Assembly: GCA_050084515.1 (NCBI GenBank)
Contig: CM114272.1
Location: 23,994,001 to 24,058,000, forward strand
DNA: 64,000 nucleotides
Origin: Blasia pusilla
Lineage: Eukaryota > Marchantiophyta > Marchantiopsida > Blasiales
Direction of reading: 5' to 3'
Shown here one piece after another: positions 46,527-58,309 of the stretch. Below the pieces are notes generated by a model. The model did not search any database and was not told the DNA's origin. It worked only from the letters and a program-made list of their open reading frames with translations. Both the position numbers and the translations under genes were made by a program. Within the stretch, counting starts at the first letter, position 1, and each line of letters starts with the position of its first letter.

Positions 46527-48939
46527 ATTCGCCGCCACGGATAGGTGACCGGAGTAGGGGAGCTTGATTTTTGGCGTCCAATTGCAGCTTTACTTGAAAT
46601 TGCGCAACCTGTCAGACTCTGACGGGTTGATATGTTCACTTTTTCCGCGGAAACCACTCTCTGAATACAAATCATGTGACAACCCGTCGGACTCTGACAG
46701 GTTGTAACCAGGCAATCACAAATCTGAATGCAATCCGTTGGACTCTGATGGGTTGCAATATTTAGCTCGTAGCTACCATTCTGACCATGAGGTGTGGCAA
46801 CCTGTCGGAGTCTGAAGGGTTGTAGGAACCCATGTAGCTTGCAAAAATTCTTATATTGTGTTTGGATGTGCAAGATTGTATCCAAGGGGAATGTCACCCA
46901 CCACTGGATCCAGGATTGCGATCGGGTGAAGAAAGTGCTAACGACGTACCCTGCAGAGTACAAGGAGTTCTTGGGCGACACCCTTGTAAATGAGATGCTG
47001 GCAAAGGGGGCTCAAATAAAAAAAAGACTTGGGCAAATATATTTATTTCCCAAGATGTAGCCGTGACAATCCTTTGCTGGTCAAAGATACAGGCCGCCAA
47101 GAAGAGCGCTTCATTGGAGCTGGAGCGGAGGGAGAACGTGTATGCGTCTGAGCGTGCTAAGTTCATCCAAGCTACAGTATCTACAACTACAAAGTACACT
47201 GCAAGAAAGATGCAACGCTACTTCGCCATTCTCAACCCCGAACTTGGCCCCGATTTCTACAAGGAGCTGAAGGCGATAATCAAGCGCCAGCGGAAGAGGG
47301 ATGAAGATCCGCAGGGTCGGATTGGGGAGAAAGTGTCTCTCGACCGTGTCCATAGATTTGCCTTGTCTGGAATTTTGGAATTCAAGAGAATCCAACTGAT
47401 GAAAATCAGTCTCGAGGGCACAGAGGCCCAAAAGAGGGCGGCACACCATCCTCCGGGTGTCTTTGATCCACTAATCTCCCACTAGCTCCGTGAATGGTCA
47501 TTCTGGGATGCGTTGCGGCTTCTCAAGAAGTCCATGCTCGTGGGTCTCCAAGCGGAGCTGAAAAAAAAAAGATCCAGTTCCGGAGGAAGCAAACCTGGAG
47601 AGTGCTGAAGATTTCAAACTTTGGTTGGATGACATCCGGGACAAGCCCATAAAAAACCAGGCTTCAAGACGATGTTCAAGGATCACATCCTCCCTCACGT
47701 AGACCTTGATGAAGAAATAGAGGCGAAGAAAAGGGATTTCGCAAAGAAAAAGCGACATCTTCAGGAGCAGGCGGCCGATGCATCTCGACAAAGAGCTGCC
47801 CAATGCATGGTGTTCAGGTACCTCGTCCATTGTAAGAATGCAGGTACGTGGCGAAAAATACCGGCAGCTTGCAAATTGTGGGCTTCTCCGCCTGATGGAG
47901 AGACATTTTCCATGTACGACATGGAGATGGCTCAAAGCATGTCCGACTGGGAGGTAGAGAATTGCCTCATCTGGCTGGACTTCAACGACCTCGAGGACAT
48001 CACCGATAACAATCTTCGACGGGTGTATGATGCAGTGGCCGCAAGTAGGGACGACATCCTGAATTTTGTGCAGTCTGAAGACTTTTTCGAAGGAGATGCG
48101 GAGGAGCAAGCCCTCAAGACAGCGCAGTTGGTGTCGAAGGTCATCACCGCCAATGACAAATCTACAACGGGTCTCAAAGCCAAGGCGAGGGGATCGAAGA
48201 ATTCCGAGGCCGAGTCTTCCAAAAAAGAGGCTGAGAATTCAAGGCGAGAGGCGGAATTGTCCGGGCGAGTGGGGAGAGAGGGTCGGACCAGGTCCTCCGC
48301 CAAAAAAACTCCACCAGAGTCTGAGGTAATAGAGACCCCAACAAGCTGACCACAGACTCGGGAAAAGTGGAAGCAAGAGGCGCCAGGTTTGTCCCAGGGA
48401 GCAGACCAGGATGTGGAATACACTCCATCATCCTTGGGAAGACATAGAGAAACAACAACCCGGACAAGCGTCATCATTCACTGCACGAATCTTCTGGATG
48501 AGCTGCAAAGTTTCAGTTCCCAATCGTCGACACCTACCATCGACAAATTGATAATGCTGGGACGGAAGCTTCAACAAAATGGGCACGCTCCCTAGACGAT
48601 CCATGGGGAGGTCGAGGAGGTGGCCGTGGATCTCCTTGTCGCCGATTTGCCCTCTGGGTTGCGCTTGTGGGACAAGAATCGATGTGACAGTGTCGCAGAC
48701 TGGAATGTCCCTCTTTCTTATGACCAGATCGCGCTCCTATTTTCCTTTTCATACGCTTATCTTAGTGACAAGGGCTGTTTCTTGGTCTTGACTAGAGGGA
48801 GTGAGGACGAGCTCTTCAACCTGTAGTGCGTCAAGAGGTCGCTGAAGTGGAGGACGGCGCAATCGAGGGTCATCAAGAGCGAGTATCCACTCCGATCGGC
48901 GACGAGTCAAATCCAGGTAAGGGCTCTAAATCCATATAC

Positions 48940-49280
48940 AAATTGTCTTGCTCCGACGGGTTGCATCTCTGCATGCAACCTGTCGGATCGTCTGAGCTGG
49001 AGACTTTGGTGGTGCAATCCGTCTGAAAGCGACGGGTTGCAAATTTACCGCAAGTCTCCATTGGGTGAATGCAACCCGTCGGAACTAGACGGGTTGCAAG
49101 TGCTTATGCGTTTCCTTGTATTTCTGGAATGATGCAACCCGTCGGAAAGCGACGGGTTGCTCTTAGCCAACCATGGGCTTCTCTAAGCCAGCAACCTGTC
49201 AGCTTCTGATGGGTTGCTCATGCAAAAAAAATCACTAACACTTGTAAAACAACCTGTCGGACTCCGACAGGTTGCTCCAA
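48940..49280. repeat. Palindrome cluster in the MTase intron, copy 1
   Basis: Six or seven palindromes, including well-conserved ones at 49,071-49,097 and 49,134-49,160. They lie between the two MTase exons, and the equivalent intron of copy 2 (52,980-53,810) is filled the same way. Confidence 0.78.
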
Positions 49281-50009
49281 TGTTAGGACTATAACTAAGT
49301 TCTCTAGGGTTAAGCGAAGTGCTTGGGGGACGAGTTGCACATTGTGTCACCATACTGATAGTAGATCTTTCTTGTTGTTGCATACTGAAAGTAGCTCTTT
49401 CTTGTTGCTGACATTGTTTCCAACCTGCTTCTTTACAGATGGACCACTCCTTTGTCTATTGTTTTGTAAGGCCCGAGCACAACTTCCAAGTGTTTCAGAT
49501 CCTCGATCCAGTGGATCCATGCTCCGATGGGTACAGCTTAGATAGTTTATACAATTTCCCCCCGGGAATTTACATGCAAAATGGTACCCCCTTACTTGGA
49601 GGAAGGGAAAAGTCGCTAGCGTTGATGCAAACGCTCATCGAGCTCTGCTCAAGGCCGGGTGACTTTGGTCTTCGACTTAGTGGGCCTTTCAGGGGCAAGT
49701 ATCGGAGGCGCCTGGCTGAGTGGCAGGAACATTCTCTGCCTTGAGGGAAGGCAGGAATTGTTTGACCTTTGCAAAGAGGCAAAGGCAGATTACGACAGGC
49801 TAGTTGGGGCGTACAACTCTCCTTCGAAGCCGAGAGCTCCGGTTCCAGACCCACCATTGGTAGTGACACCATCGTCACTTCCCACGATTTCAAAAATCGG
49901 GAGGGCAAGGCCGACAATAATTTTGGAAGAGCTCTCGGATGATGACGAGTGAGTTCAAAGAACTCCAGGACCCAGCTTGACTGCAGCGTTTTGGAGTAGG
50001 GATTTATTT

Positions 50010-51123
50010 GATGACGAGGGAGAAGAATTCATAGAATAGATCATATGTACAGTTCCGAGCTTCCTTCAGATGTAATAAAGGACAAGATTTTTTCGAACGA
50101 TGATGGTGTTTGTAAAAGTTTGTTGAATATCTTTTTTTGTCTTGTCGATTATGATCGTCTATGTAGTCGAACAATTTATATTGCAACCCGTCGGATTACC
50201 ACGGGTTGCAACTTTTCACTTTTTGACCACTGCACCTTTTTAACCACTTCCAGGCAATTTGTCGAATTCCGACAGATTGGCTGCATGAGTGATCGAACTC
50301 TTTCCCTGTTAGTCCAACTTTACAGGCATCCTGGCGGGCTTCTGCACTTTGGCACCTTCCCCTAGTTTCGTAAAACAAGTCTTAGGCTTCCTCTCTTCTC
50401 TAAGACGTGTTGGATTCCTACTACTAGTCGGATTGCCATGATGGTGTCTCCAAGGACGGAGCACATATTGATACTGGATGGGTGTCAGCTTGCAGAGCGT
50501 ACAAGATTTACTGCCGAGGAAGGCGGTGGGACTCAAATCAGGTTACATGGGACCGTTATGGTGTACCTAGGGGGGGGGCAAGGCTCTCAAATTTGCCAAC
50601 ATTTTTGATCCTCGTCTACAATCGGCTAGAGGAGCCACTTGTATCCCAGGACATTCCTTTTGTACAGGAACCTAGGAGAGTTAGGAGTAAATTTGTAGAT
50701 GACGAGGCTCAAGAAATCATAGACTAGATCAAATGTACATTTCCGAGCTTCCTTCGGATGTAATCAAGGAAAAGATTTTTTCAAACAATAATGGTGTTTG
50801 TAAAAGTTTGCTGAATATTTTTTTTGTACTTGTCGATTGTGTTTGTCTAGCTACTCAGAATGTTTATTTTGCAACCCGTCTGATTCGGACGAGTTGCAAC
50901 TTTCCACTTTTTGACCACTGCAACTTTTTAACCATTTCGGGCAAGTCGCCGGATTAAAAGTTGGTCGCTTGAGTGATCGAATTCTTTCCCTGTGAGACCA
51001 ACTTCTCAGGCATTGTGGCGGGCTTCTTCACTCTTGGCTCGTTCCCCTAGTATCGTCAAACAAGTCGTAGGCTTCTTTACTTCTCTAAGACGTGCTGGAT
51101 TCCTACTACCTGTAGGATTGCCA
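50010..51123. repeat. Tandem duplication of about 687 bp at the 3' end of the accessory gene, copy 1
   Basis: 50,010-50,438 and 50,698-51,123 align with an offset of about 685-688 bp (gatgacgagg ... gattgcca). The first unit gives an aberrant short end (EFIE, stop). The second follows the full C-terminal exon. Copy 2 has a single unit, so the duplication is specific to copy 1. Confidence 0.75.
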
Positions 51124-52231
51124 TTTCGGATTCCCAACCTCTTGGATTTTCATGTGTGCAGGGTGAAATGGAATCACTTCTCAAAATCTTTCCTTTGTTA
51201 TGGTGAGTTTGCTTGCAAGGGATGCAAGCCATCTGATTCCGACTGGTTGCAAGAGTTGCAACCTGTAAAATTACGAGCTTCCTTCGGATGTAATCAAGGA
51301 CAAGATCAAGGACAAGATTTTGATTCTCTTGGGAGGGGTGCAGCTTCTCGGTTTCTCAGATTTAGGATTTGAATGAAGGGACATCAGTTCTTCTTTACTC
51401 CAGACAGCTAACAATCTTTTGGTTCAATTATTGTCTCGTGTGTTCATATTTCACAAAGTTGGTCTTGAACAGACACCATTCATTATGGGACTATTCCGGG
51501 GAGGGCATGATGCAAGCAACAATCCCTGCAAAAAGAGAGGTTGGCATCGTACTTGATGCACATCCGGGTGAGGTCTCATGACACATTAACACTTCAGAGA
51601 CACTTGGGAATGGGGGAAGCTAAAAAAATGTCATTTTGGTACAGTGTTGCGAATGGTTTTCCATAATGTATGATGAGTATTGATTCCTTCTGCAAGAAGA
51701 GTCAACAATCATTTACAGGCATTTCCTTGTGCCTTTCTTTTGCAAGAAGAGATGTCAATCCATAATGTCAACCAGATATTCCGAGAAGTTAAACCTTGAA
51801 AAGCACCGCAGTCTGTTGAGACCATCGTTAGAGTCTTTTTTGAACCTTTCATTGAGATGAGATTGCTAGTTCTAGTCAAATTATTTGCCAATGGTCCTCC
51901 AACAAAAATACCCTTGGGCACAACTTACTGTAGACTGAGACAGGCAATGTGAAGAAACTTAGGCTCACATGGAGAGTGATGGAAAAAAGTTTGTAGTGGT
52001 ATTATGATGTCTACTTGTTTTCCACCCCTGAAAAAAGGAGGTTTCTTAAGGCTCGAATGTGGACCACTACCTACTCTCTTCTAAAGATTTCATGAATTTG
52101 AAAGCAAACAAAAATTTCAAATATGTCAAAATTTTTTGAAGAGAAGAGGCGGATTTGGACCTTTTTTTTGAAGAGAGACTCTCCTCTCTTCCTCTCCTCT
52201 CTTCCTCTCTCCTAGATGAATACCAGCCCCT
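51124..52231. repeat. Accessory-side subterminal region and terminus of copy 1
   Basis: Noncoding DNA with a last palindrome near 51,230-51,270. It ends in a tgaagagag motif, a CT-rich run (52,170-52,213) and GAATACCAGCCCC (52,218-52,230). It matches the other end of copy 2 at 37,409-37,570. No gene seen. Confidence 0.6.
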
Positions 52232-52241
52232 ATTTGAGTCC
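52232..52241. repeat. Right target-site duplication of copy 1
   Basis: ATTTGAGTCC immediately after the terminus, paired with ATTTGAGCCC at 39,581-39,590. The flanking DNA continues the interrupted accessory gene of copy 2. Confidence 0.8.
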
Positions 52242-52977
52242 CAACGCCTTCCTCGACAATAAATCTTGTATCCTCTGCAAGGTGACACCCATGTAATATC
52301 AATATGTGCTCCGCCGTTGGAAACCAGTAAATCCCAACTCCAAAATGCTTCAATCAAGCTGGCTTCGATAAAAAATTGAACTCACCCGTCATTTTCCGAG
52401 AGCTCTTCCAGTGTTACTATCGGCTTTGTCCTCCCGATTTTTGGAGTTTTAAGAAGTGACGATGGTGTCACTATCAATGGTGGCTCTAGAGCTGGAGCAA
52501 TTTTCTTTGAAGGCGAGATGTATACTCCTACTAGCCTCTTATAATCCGCCTTTGCCTCTTTGCAAAGGTCGAAAAGTTTTGGCCTTCCCTCAAGGCAGAG
52601 AATGTTCCTGCCACTCTGCTAGGCGCCTCTGATACTCGCCCCTGATAGGCCCACTAAGTCAAAGACCAAGTCACCCAGCCTCGAGCAGAGCTCCATGAGT
52701 GTTTGCATCAAGGGAGATGACTTCTCCCTTCCTCCAAGTAAGGGGGTCCCTTCCTACATGAAAATTCCCGGGGGGAATTGTAGAGACTATGTGAGTTGTA
52801 CCCATCAAAGCATGGATCCACTGGATCCAGGATCCGGAACACATGGAATTTATGCTCAGGCCTAACAAAGCAGTAGACAAATAACTGATCCACCTGTGAA
52901 CAAGTAGGTAGAAAGTAATGTCAACAAAAAGAAAAAGGCAGTACACCGCTGGTCTACTCTCCATATAGTGACACAAT

Positions 52978-53270
52978 GTGCAACCCGTCGGGATCCGATG
53001 GGTTGCTCATTTGGCTAGACACAAGAGCAACCTGTCGGAGTCTAACGGGTTGCTTTTCAAATCAAACAGCAATCTATGGTGATTAGCAACCCGTCAGAAC
53101 CCGAAAGGTTGGTCAATAGACCAGACAGAATAACCTGTTAGAGTCCGACGGGTTGCTATACAACTCAAAAAGGATTCTTTGCTGATGAGCAATCCGTCGG
53201 AACAAGTTGCTCATTTTTCTTGACAGAACCGCAAGTTGTCGGAGTCCGACACTTGGCTTACAACTCAATC
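52978..53270. repeat. Palindrome cluster in the MTase intron, copy 2
   Basis: Palindromes occur about every 60 bp (for example 52,980-53,006 and 53,027-53,054). Many show C-to-T or G-to-A changes at CpG positions. Confidence 0.7.
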
Positions 53271-53284
53271 GATGTGTACCCATC

Positions 53285-53650
53285 CTTTATTAGTTATAGT
53301 TAAGTTAGAATCTATGACATGAAGCGCATAAGTGGGAAAGAATCAACCAAAAAGAGCAAAGACTAGATCCATGAGATAAAGATGAGAGTGGGGCCATAGG
53401 TTGGTGAAAAGGAAGATAAGGATGAGGTTGAGGAAGATGAGGTTGGGACATTATACTCCAAAAGAGATCCTCTCATGCTATGAGAATAGGACATGTGGCA
53501 TAAGGATAGGTAGAGCTAATTTGTCTTCATTATACCTATCTCTAAGTATATAAAGGAAGAGGAGAGGCCTTGAGGGCATTCTACGTTTGAGCAACTCTAG
53601 AGTGGTTCCGTAAGCTGGAGAGTTACAGATATGTTCCTAGTTGTAAAGTT
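53285..53650. mobile_element. Insertion in copy 2 with a TATA box, possibly a solo LTR or TRIM
   Basis: This segment interrupts the palindrome-rich intron and has no counterpart in copy 1. It has its own TATATAAAG (53,547-53,555) followed by a GA-rich stretch and GAGCAACTCTAGAG, as in an LTR promoter and R region. No clear terminal TG..CA or target duplication was found. Confidence 0.35.
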
Positions 53651-53654
53651 CCTA

Positions 53655-53815
53655 ATATGAGAGCAACCCGTCACTTTCAGATGGGTTGCATCACTGTAGA
53701 CACAAATGGAAAAGAAATTCTACTTGCAACCCGTTGGGTTTTGACGGGTTGAAATCACTGGAGAGTAGTAGGTGAATTTTCAACGTGTCGGGTTTTGACG
53801 GGTTGTATTTTTGAA
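53655..53815. repeat. Palindromes next to the MTase splice donor, copy 2
   Basis: Three palindromes (about 53,661, 53,724 and 53,780) lie directly downstream, in gene orientation, of the first MTase exon. Confidence 0.65.
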
Positions 53816-55799
53816 CCCTCTCAATTTGTTCAAAAATTGAAGTTGGAAACTTACCCAAACTTGATTTGTCGTCGATCTAAGTGGATACTCATTTTTTATG
53901 ACCCACGATTGCGCCGTCCTCCACTTCAATAACTTCTTCACGCATTGAAGGTTGAAGAGCTCATCTTTGCTCCCTCTAGTAAGGACCAAGAAACAACCCC
54001 TGTCATTGAGATAAGCCTCAGTGAAAGAAAACAGCAGAGCGATCTGGTCATAGGAAAGTGGGACATTCCAATATGGGACAGTATTAGACGCATTGTTGTC
54101 CCACAAACGAAACCCAGAAGGCAAATCTGCAATGAGGAGGTCCATCGCCACTTCCTCAGCAATCCCATGCACCGTCTAGGGGGCGTGCCCGTTTTGGAGG
54201 AGTTTTTGCCCTAGCACTGTCAACTTCTCGATGGCAGCTATCGACTCCTGAGAACTGAAACTCTGCAGTTCATCGACAAGATGAGTTTGATGAAGAAGGA
54301 AATTTGTCTTGCTGGTCATTTCCCTATGCTTGCCCAAGGATGATGGAGTGTATTCCACATCCTTATCTCCTCCCTCGAACGAACTAGGCGCCTCTTGCTT
54401 TCGCTTCTCCCGAATGTGTTGTCGGCTTGTTGGAGTCTCCGTTACCTTAGACTCCACAGGAGTTTTCTTTGACAAGGACCTGGTTCGGCCCTCTCACCCC
54501 TCTTGCCTGGACGACTCCGCCTCTCGCCTTGAAGACTCAGCCTCTTTTCTCGAAGACTCAGCCTTGGAATTCCTGGACCCCTTTGCCTTTTCTTTCAAAC
54601 CCATTGTGGATTTGTCCTTGGCGGCGACGAATTTTGCCACCAACTCCGTTGTCTCGAGGGCTTGCTCCTCCGCATCTCTTTCAAAAAAAAATTCAGGCTT
54701 CATGAAGTTCAGAATGTCGTCCCTGCTAGTGACTAGTGCATCATAGACAACGCACAGATTCTTGTCTGTTATGTCCTCTGGGTCGTTGAAGTCCAACCAG
54801 ATTGGAGAATTTATTACCTCCCAATTGGACATGCCCTATCCCATCTCCATATCATACATGGAGGATCCCTCTGCATCAGGCGGAAAAGCCCATAATTTGC
54901 AAGCTATTGGAACTTTGTGCCAAGTACTTGCATTCACACAATTGATGAGGTACCTGTATACCATCCGGTGGGCAGCTCTCTGTTGGGATGACTCAACCGC
55001 CTGCTCCTAGAGATCCCGAAGCCTAGGTCTTTCATCAACTTATCTCTAATGTCATCAAGCCACAGTTCGAAATCTTTTGCAGCCTCTAGGTTTGCTTTCT
55101 CTAGAACTGGCTCAACCTCTTTCAGCTCAGCTTTTAGACCCACGATCATCGACTTCCCAAGAAGGCGCGGCGCGTACCAAAATGACCATTCCCGTAGCCA
55201 ATGGGAGGGTGGTGTGCCGCCCAATTTTGCGCCTCAGTGCCCTCGAGACTGATTTTCATCAGTCGGATTCACCTAAACTTGGATATGCCAGACAACGCAA
55301 ACCTGTGTATGTGGTCCAGAGACACTTTATCTCCAATTCGACCCTATGGGTCTTCGTCCCTCTTCCGCTGGCACTTGATTATTGCATGTAGAACTCCGGG
55401 CCAAGTTCGGGGTTGAGGATTGCAATGTAACGCTGCATCTTGCTTACAGTGTACTTTATAGCTGCAAATACGACAGCGTGAATAAATTTAGCCCGTTTCG
55501 ACGCGAAGACGTTCTCCCTTTGCTGCAGTTCCAATGTGGCACTCTTCTTGGCGGCCTTGATCTTGGCCCATAAGAGAATCGTGACGGCTACATCTTGGGA
55601 GATGAAGGTATTTGCCCAAGTCTTCTTCTTTATCTGAGCTCCCTTTGCCAGCATCTCATCGACCAAATTGTCACCCAGGAATCCCTTGTACTCTACCGAG
55701 TGTGTTATATGTACCTTCTTGATCCTATCGCAATCTTGGATCCAGAGGTGGGTGATATTTCCCTCGGATACAATCCTGCAAATCCAAACATAAGGTTAG

Positions 55800-56690
55800 A
55801 ATACTGCAACCCATCAATTTCCATCTAGTTGCACCAGAGAGTCATGAACAAAGAATGCAACTCGTCAAACTCCCATGGGTTGCAACACTCTTGGGAGATT
55901 TCAAGGATGACCAATCTGTCGGAGTCTGATGGGTTGCGACAATCGCTTTGACTTGTAGTCTCTTCGACGAAAAAATGTATTTTTTGCAACCCATCGGACT
56001 CCGACAGGTTGTAACTCTGTCAAACCATTGGGGTCCAAAATGTAACACATAGATGTCCTTTGACATGAAGTGATGCAACCCATCGGACTCAGACGGGTTT
56101 CTGAATGACTCCTATTCCTTGGTTCCAACCCGTCAGACTCCAACGGGTTGTAAAATAACTTCGATTTTGAGAGAGGTTTTCGGATGAAAACTGCCCATAG
56201 CAACCCATCGGAGTCCGACGGGTGGCCTAATGGCCCTGTTAAGTAGTAATTGGAGGCCTAAAAGCAAGCTATCAGACTCCGACGACTTGCCCTAGCGGGA
56301 AAATGCAACCCGTCAGAGTCCGACGAGTTGCTTTCGGTCAAAAATTTCCAAATAACAGGGGATAGTCCAACAACTCGTTAGACTCCAACGGGTTGCTTTA
56401 AGGCCTCGGATGATTTCTTACCCCTCATTGTGCAATTCGTTGGAGTCCGATGGGTTGCAGAACAAATAATCATGCAGTCAATTTTCAACCGGTCAGAGTC
56501 TAACTGGTTGTAGTATCCTAGATTAATCTGGTGAGCTTGGCTACCAAGCAACCCGTCGGACTCCGACGGGTTGCTGGACTATACCCAAAACCTCAGAGAG
56601 GATGGGGGCAAGTGACTGAAATGATTCATGTCCATCTTCAAGCTTTCCAATTACGCAACCCATCGGACTCCAACGGGTTGAAGCAATCAA
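55800..56690. repeat. Palindrome cluster in the intron after the ParB-like exon, copy 2
   Basis: About a dozen palindromes, including an essentially perfect one at 56,548-56,574. The order and spacers match copy 4 (33,350-33,950). Confidence 0.78.
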
Positions 56691-58309
56691 ACATAAGGAT
56701 GAGGAAACTTACGTATTCATTGCATGAATTGCCATTTCCGCCATTGCCATGTGATGAGGAAATAGATGGAGCACGATTGCCCTCACGCAGAAATGCCCCT
56801 CCAATCAATTTGGATGCTCCTCTACAAACTTCGTCCACGCCATGTACCTGTGGTTTCCATCCCAAACGAAGAAGTAGACGTTCCGCATCCAACTATATTG
56901 AGTTCCTTCAATCGCTCTTCTGAACTCCTGGTCTCTCATCCTCTAGAATGTGTCCAACGCCTCCAAATCTTTTTCCGTCACTAGAGCCTGCATTCCATGT
57001 TCATCATAAGGCTAAACATAGAATGGAGGGAAGTTGTCGCTACCGATTGCTTCAGCTTTGCAATGTCCTCCTCCGACTGAATTTCACGGACGTACTTCAT
57101 TGTCCGCAGTAAAAAAAGTGCAATTCTTGGGGACTTTTGGCCGTCCATCACTGCCATCTGCTTTACAACCTGACACAATGGAGATAAAGTAAATAAGTAG
57201 TTGTTTTTTTCCAAAGTTTTGCATAATGAGATTTCACATAACCCGTGTTCTTCTTACCCGCTCAAAGATTGGGTCGGTGTCCACGCTACCCAACTGCTAT
57301 GGGACAAGAGGTGGCAAGTCCACGGGAAACTCATTGATCTGATCAAGGTCAATTTCTTCCACCGGGCTCAGTGACAATGATGACTCTTCTCCGGCTTCTT
57401 CAGAGATGTCCACCATCTCCACACTTGCTGTCCTCATGACCTCGTCGTCCGTCACCTCAACTTTGGCCATTTCCTCAGTTGATTTTAAATTCATGGTGTC
57501 CCCAGACCTCATCGGAGATATTTCTTGCATCTCACCACTGTCCGTCGGATGGGCGTGGCTTTCTTCAATGGCGATTTCTTTTTCTCTCCGAGCTTTCGCC
57601 AATTTTGCTCTCTTGATGGAGGCATCGAGACGCTTTTTCTCGTGTTTCTTGTCCGTGACTCTTTTCTTCAAGGCCTTTGATGCCTCAGCCTCCGTGTTCT
57701 GCTTTGCGAGCTCCTCCACAACAAGCTTTTCTAGAACCTTGTGCCTGTGCATTTCTTCTTCCCTTTCTCGCTCCTCTATTTCTTGTTGCCTTATCTCATT
57801 CGCCGAGCAAGGACCAGGAGATGGAGACGCAAGAGTCCTGATGGACTTGGGAGTGATGCTCCCTACCTTTGTTGCTTATGTTTTCTTCCTCGTCATGGTG
57901 CATGTTGAGTCTGTCCTTCTTCATTGTCAGTGTTATCTGCTCCTATGCACAACAAACCCCTTGAAGCTTCGATGTAGTGCCTAAAACCAACTCTCCAAGT
58001 GTTGTGTGGTGAAGCGCTGTCACCTTCCAACAGAGAGGCTTGCCGAAACCAAACCCTTGAAGCATTTTGTGTTGGATCATCATTATCTTCCAGAAAAGGG
58101 GTCAATGTAACCAACGTGGTCAGCAGAGAAGGAAACCTCAACTGTTGGGAGGAAGAACTGCACCTGAAATCACGGAATGAAAAAGGGAAATGCGTGAAAT
58201 CTCAGCTTTTTCTACTTTTCGAGCCGTTGAGTTGACTGTTGGTTCATGGGAACCATTGCATCGATGGCGACATCAACCGTTATGGTGCTTTGCATGTGGG
58301 AAACGTGGA

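Larger units (their letters stand above)
45095..50727 (+). pseudogene. ParB-like/DNA-methyltransferase accessory gene, copy 1
   Basis: ATG at 45,095 (MTRKKSQTSKARSFTPKSRT). Segments: basic coiled coil with two in-frame TAGs (to 45,720); ParB-like region 45,820-46,290 (VKQMALMEGQ, DLEALDTFWRMRDQEFRRAI); intron with palindromes; Lys/Arg-rich middle 47,063-47,480; acidic region 47,670-48,350 (IWLDFNDLEDITDNN); MTase first half 48,610-48,920 (VDLLVADLPSGLRLWD, LSYDQIALLFSF); intron with palindromes; MTase second half 49,440-49,950 (GREKSLALMQTLIELC, then RPGD and, one frame over, VFDLVGLSGASI, ILCLEG); C-terminus 50,482-50,727. The order IV, X, I fits beta/gamma-type N4/N6 amino-methyltransferases. 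Motif IV is ADLPSG instead of DPPY. Stops and frameshifts show decay. Confidence 0.72.
39591..52231 (+). mobile_element. MULE-ParB/MTase element, copy 1, full length (12.6 kb)
   Basis: Bounded by GAGGTGCGGTAAG on the left and GAATACCAGCCCCT on the right, with 10-bp flanking duplications typical of MULEs (9-11 bp). The left half encodes the transposase (-) and the right half the accessory gene (+). A shared promoter region lies between them at 43,922-44,110. It is inserted in the accessory gene of copy 2 in opposite orientation. Both genes carry stops. Confidence 0.85.
39394..57896 (-). pseudogene. ParB-like/DNA-methyltransferase accessory gene, copy 2, split by copy 1
   Basis: The ATG is at 57,896 (MTRKKT, then a stop). 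Segments in order on the minus strand: basic coiled coil (57,850-57,297; REREEEMHRHKVLEKL), ParB-like domain (57,190-56,710; FVWDGNHRYMAWTKFVEEHP), hairpin-rich intron, Lys/Arg-rich middle (55,670-55,380), acidic region (54,840-54,500), MTase first half (54,160-53,840; DLLIADLPSGFRLWD), intron, and MTase second half (52,960-52,430). The C-terminus is split: 52,370-52,242 and then, across copy 1, 39,580-39,394 (EPRRVRSKFVDDEDEEIRD). In-frame stops and frameshifts show decay. It is likely a nuclear protein that modified element or target DNA (inference). Confidence 0.72.
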
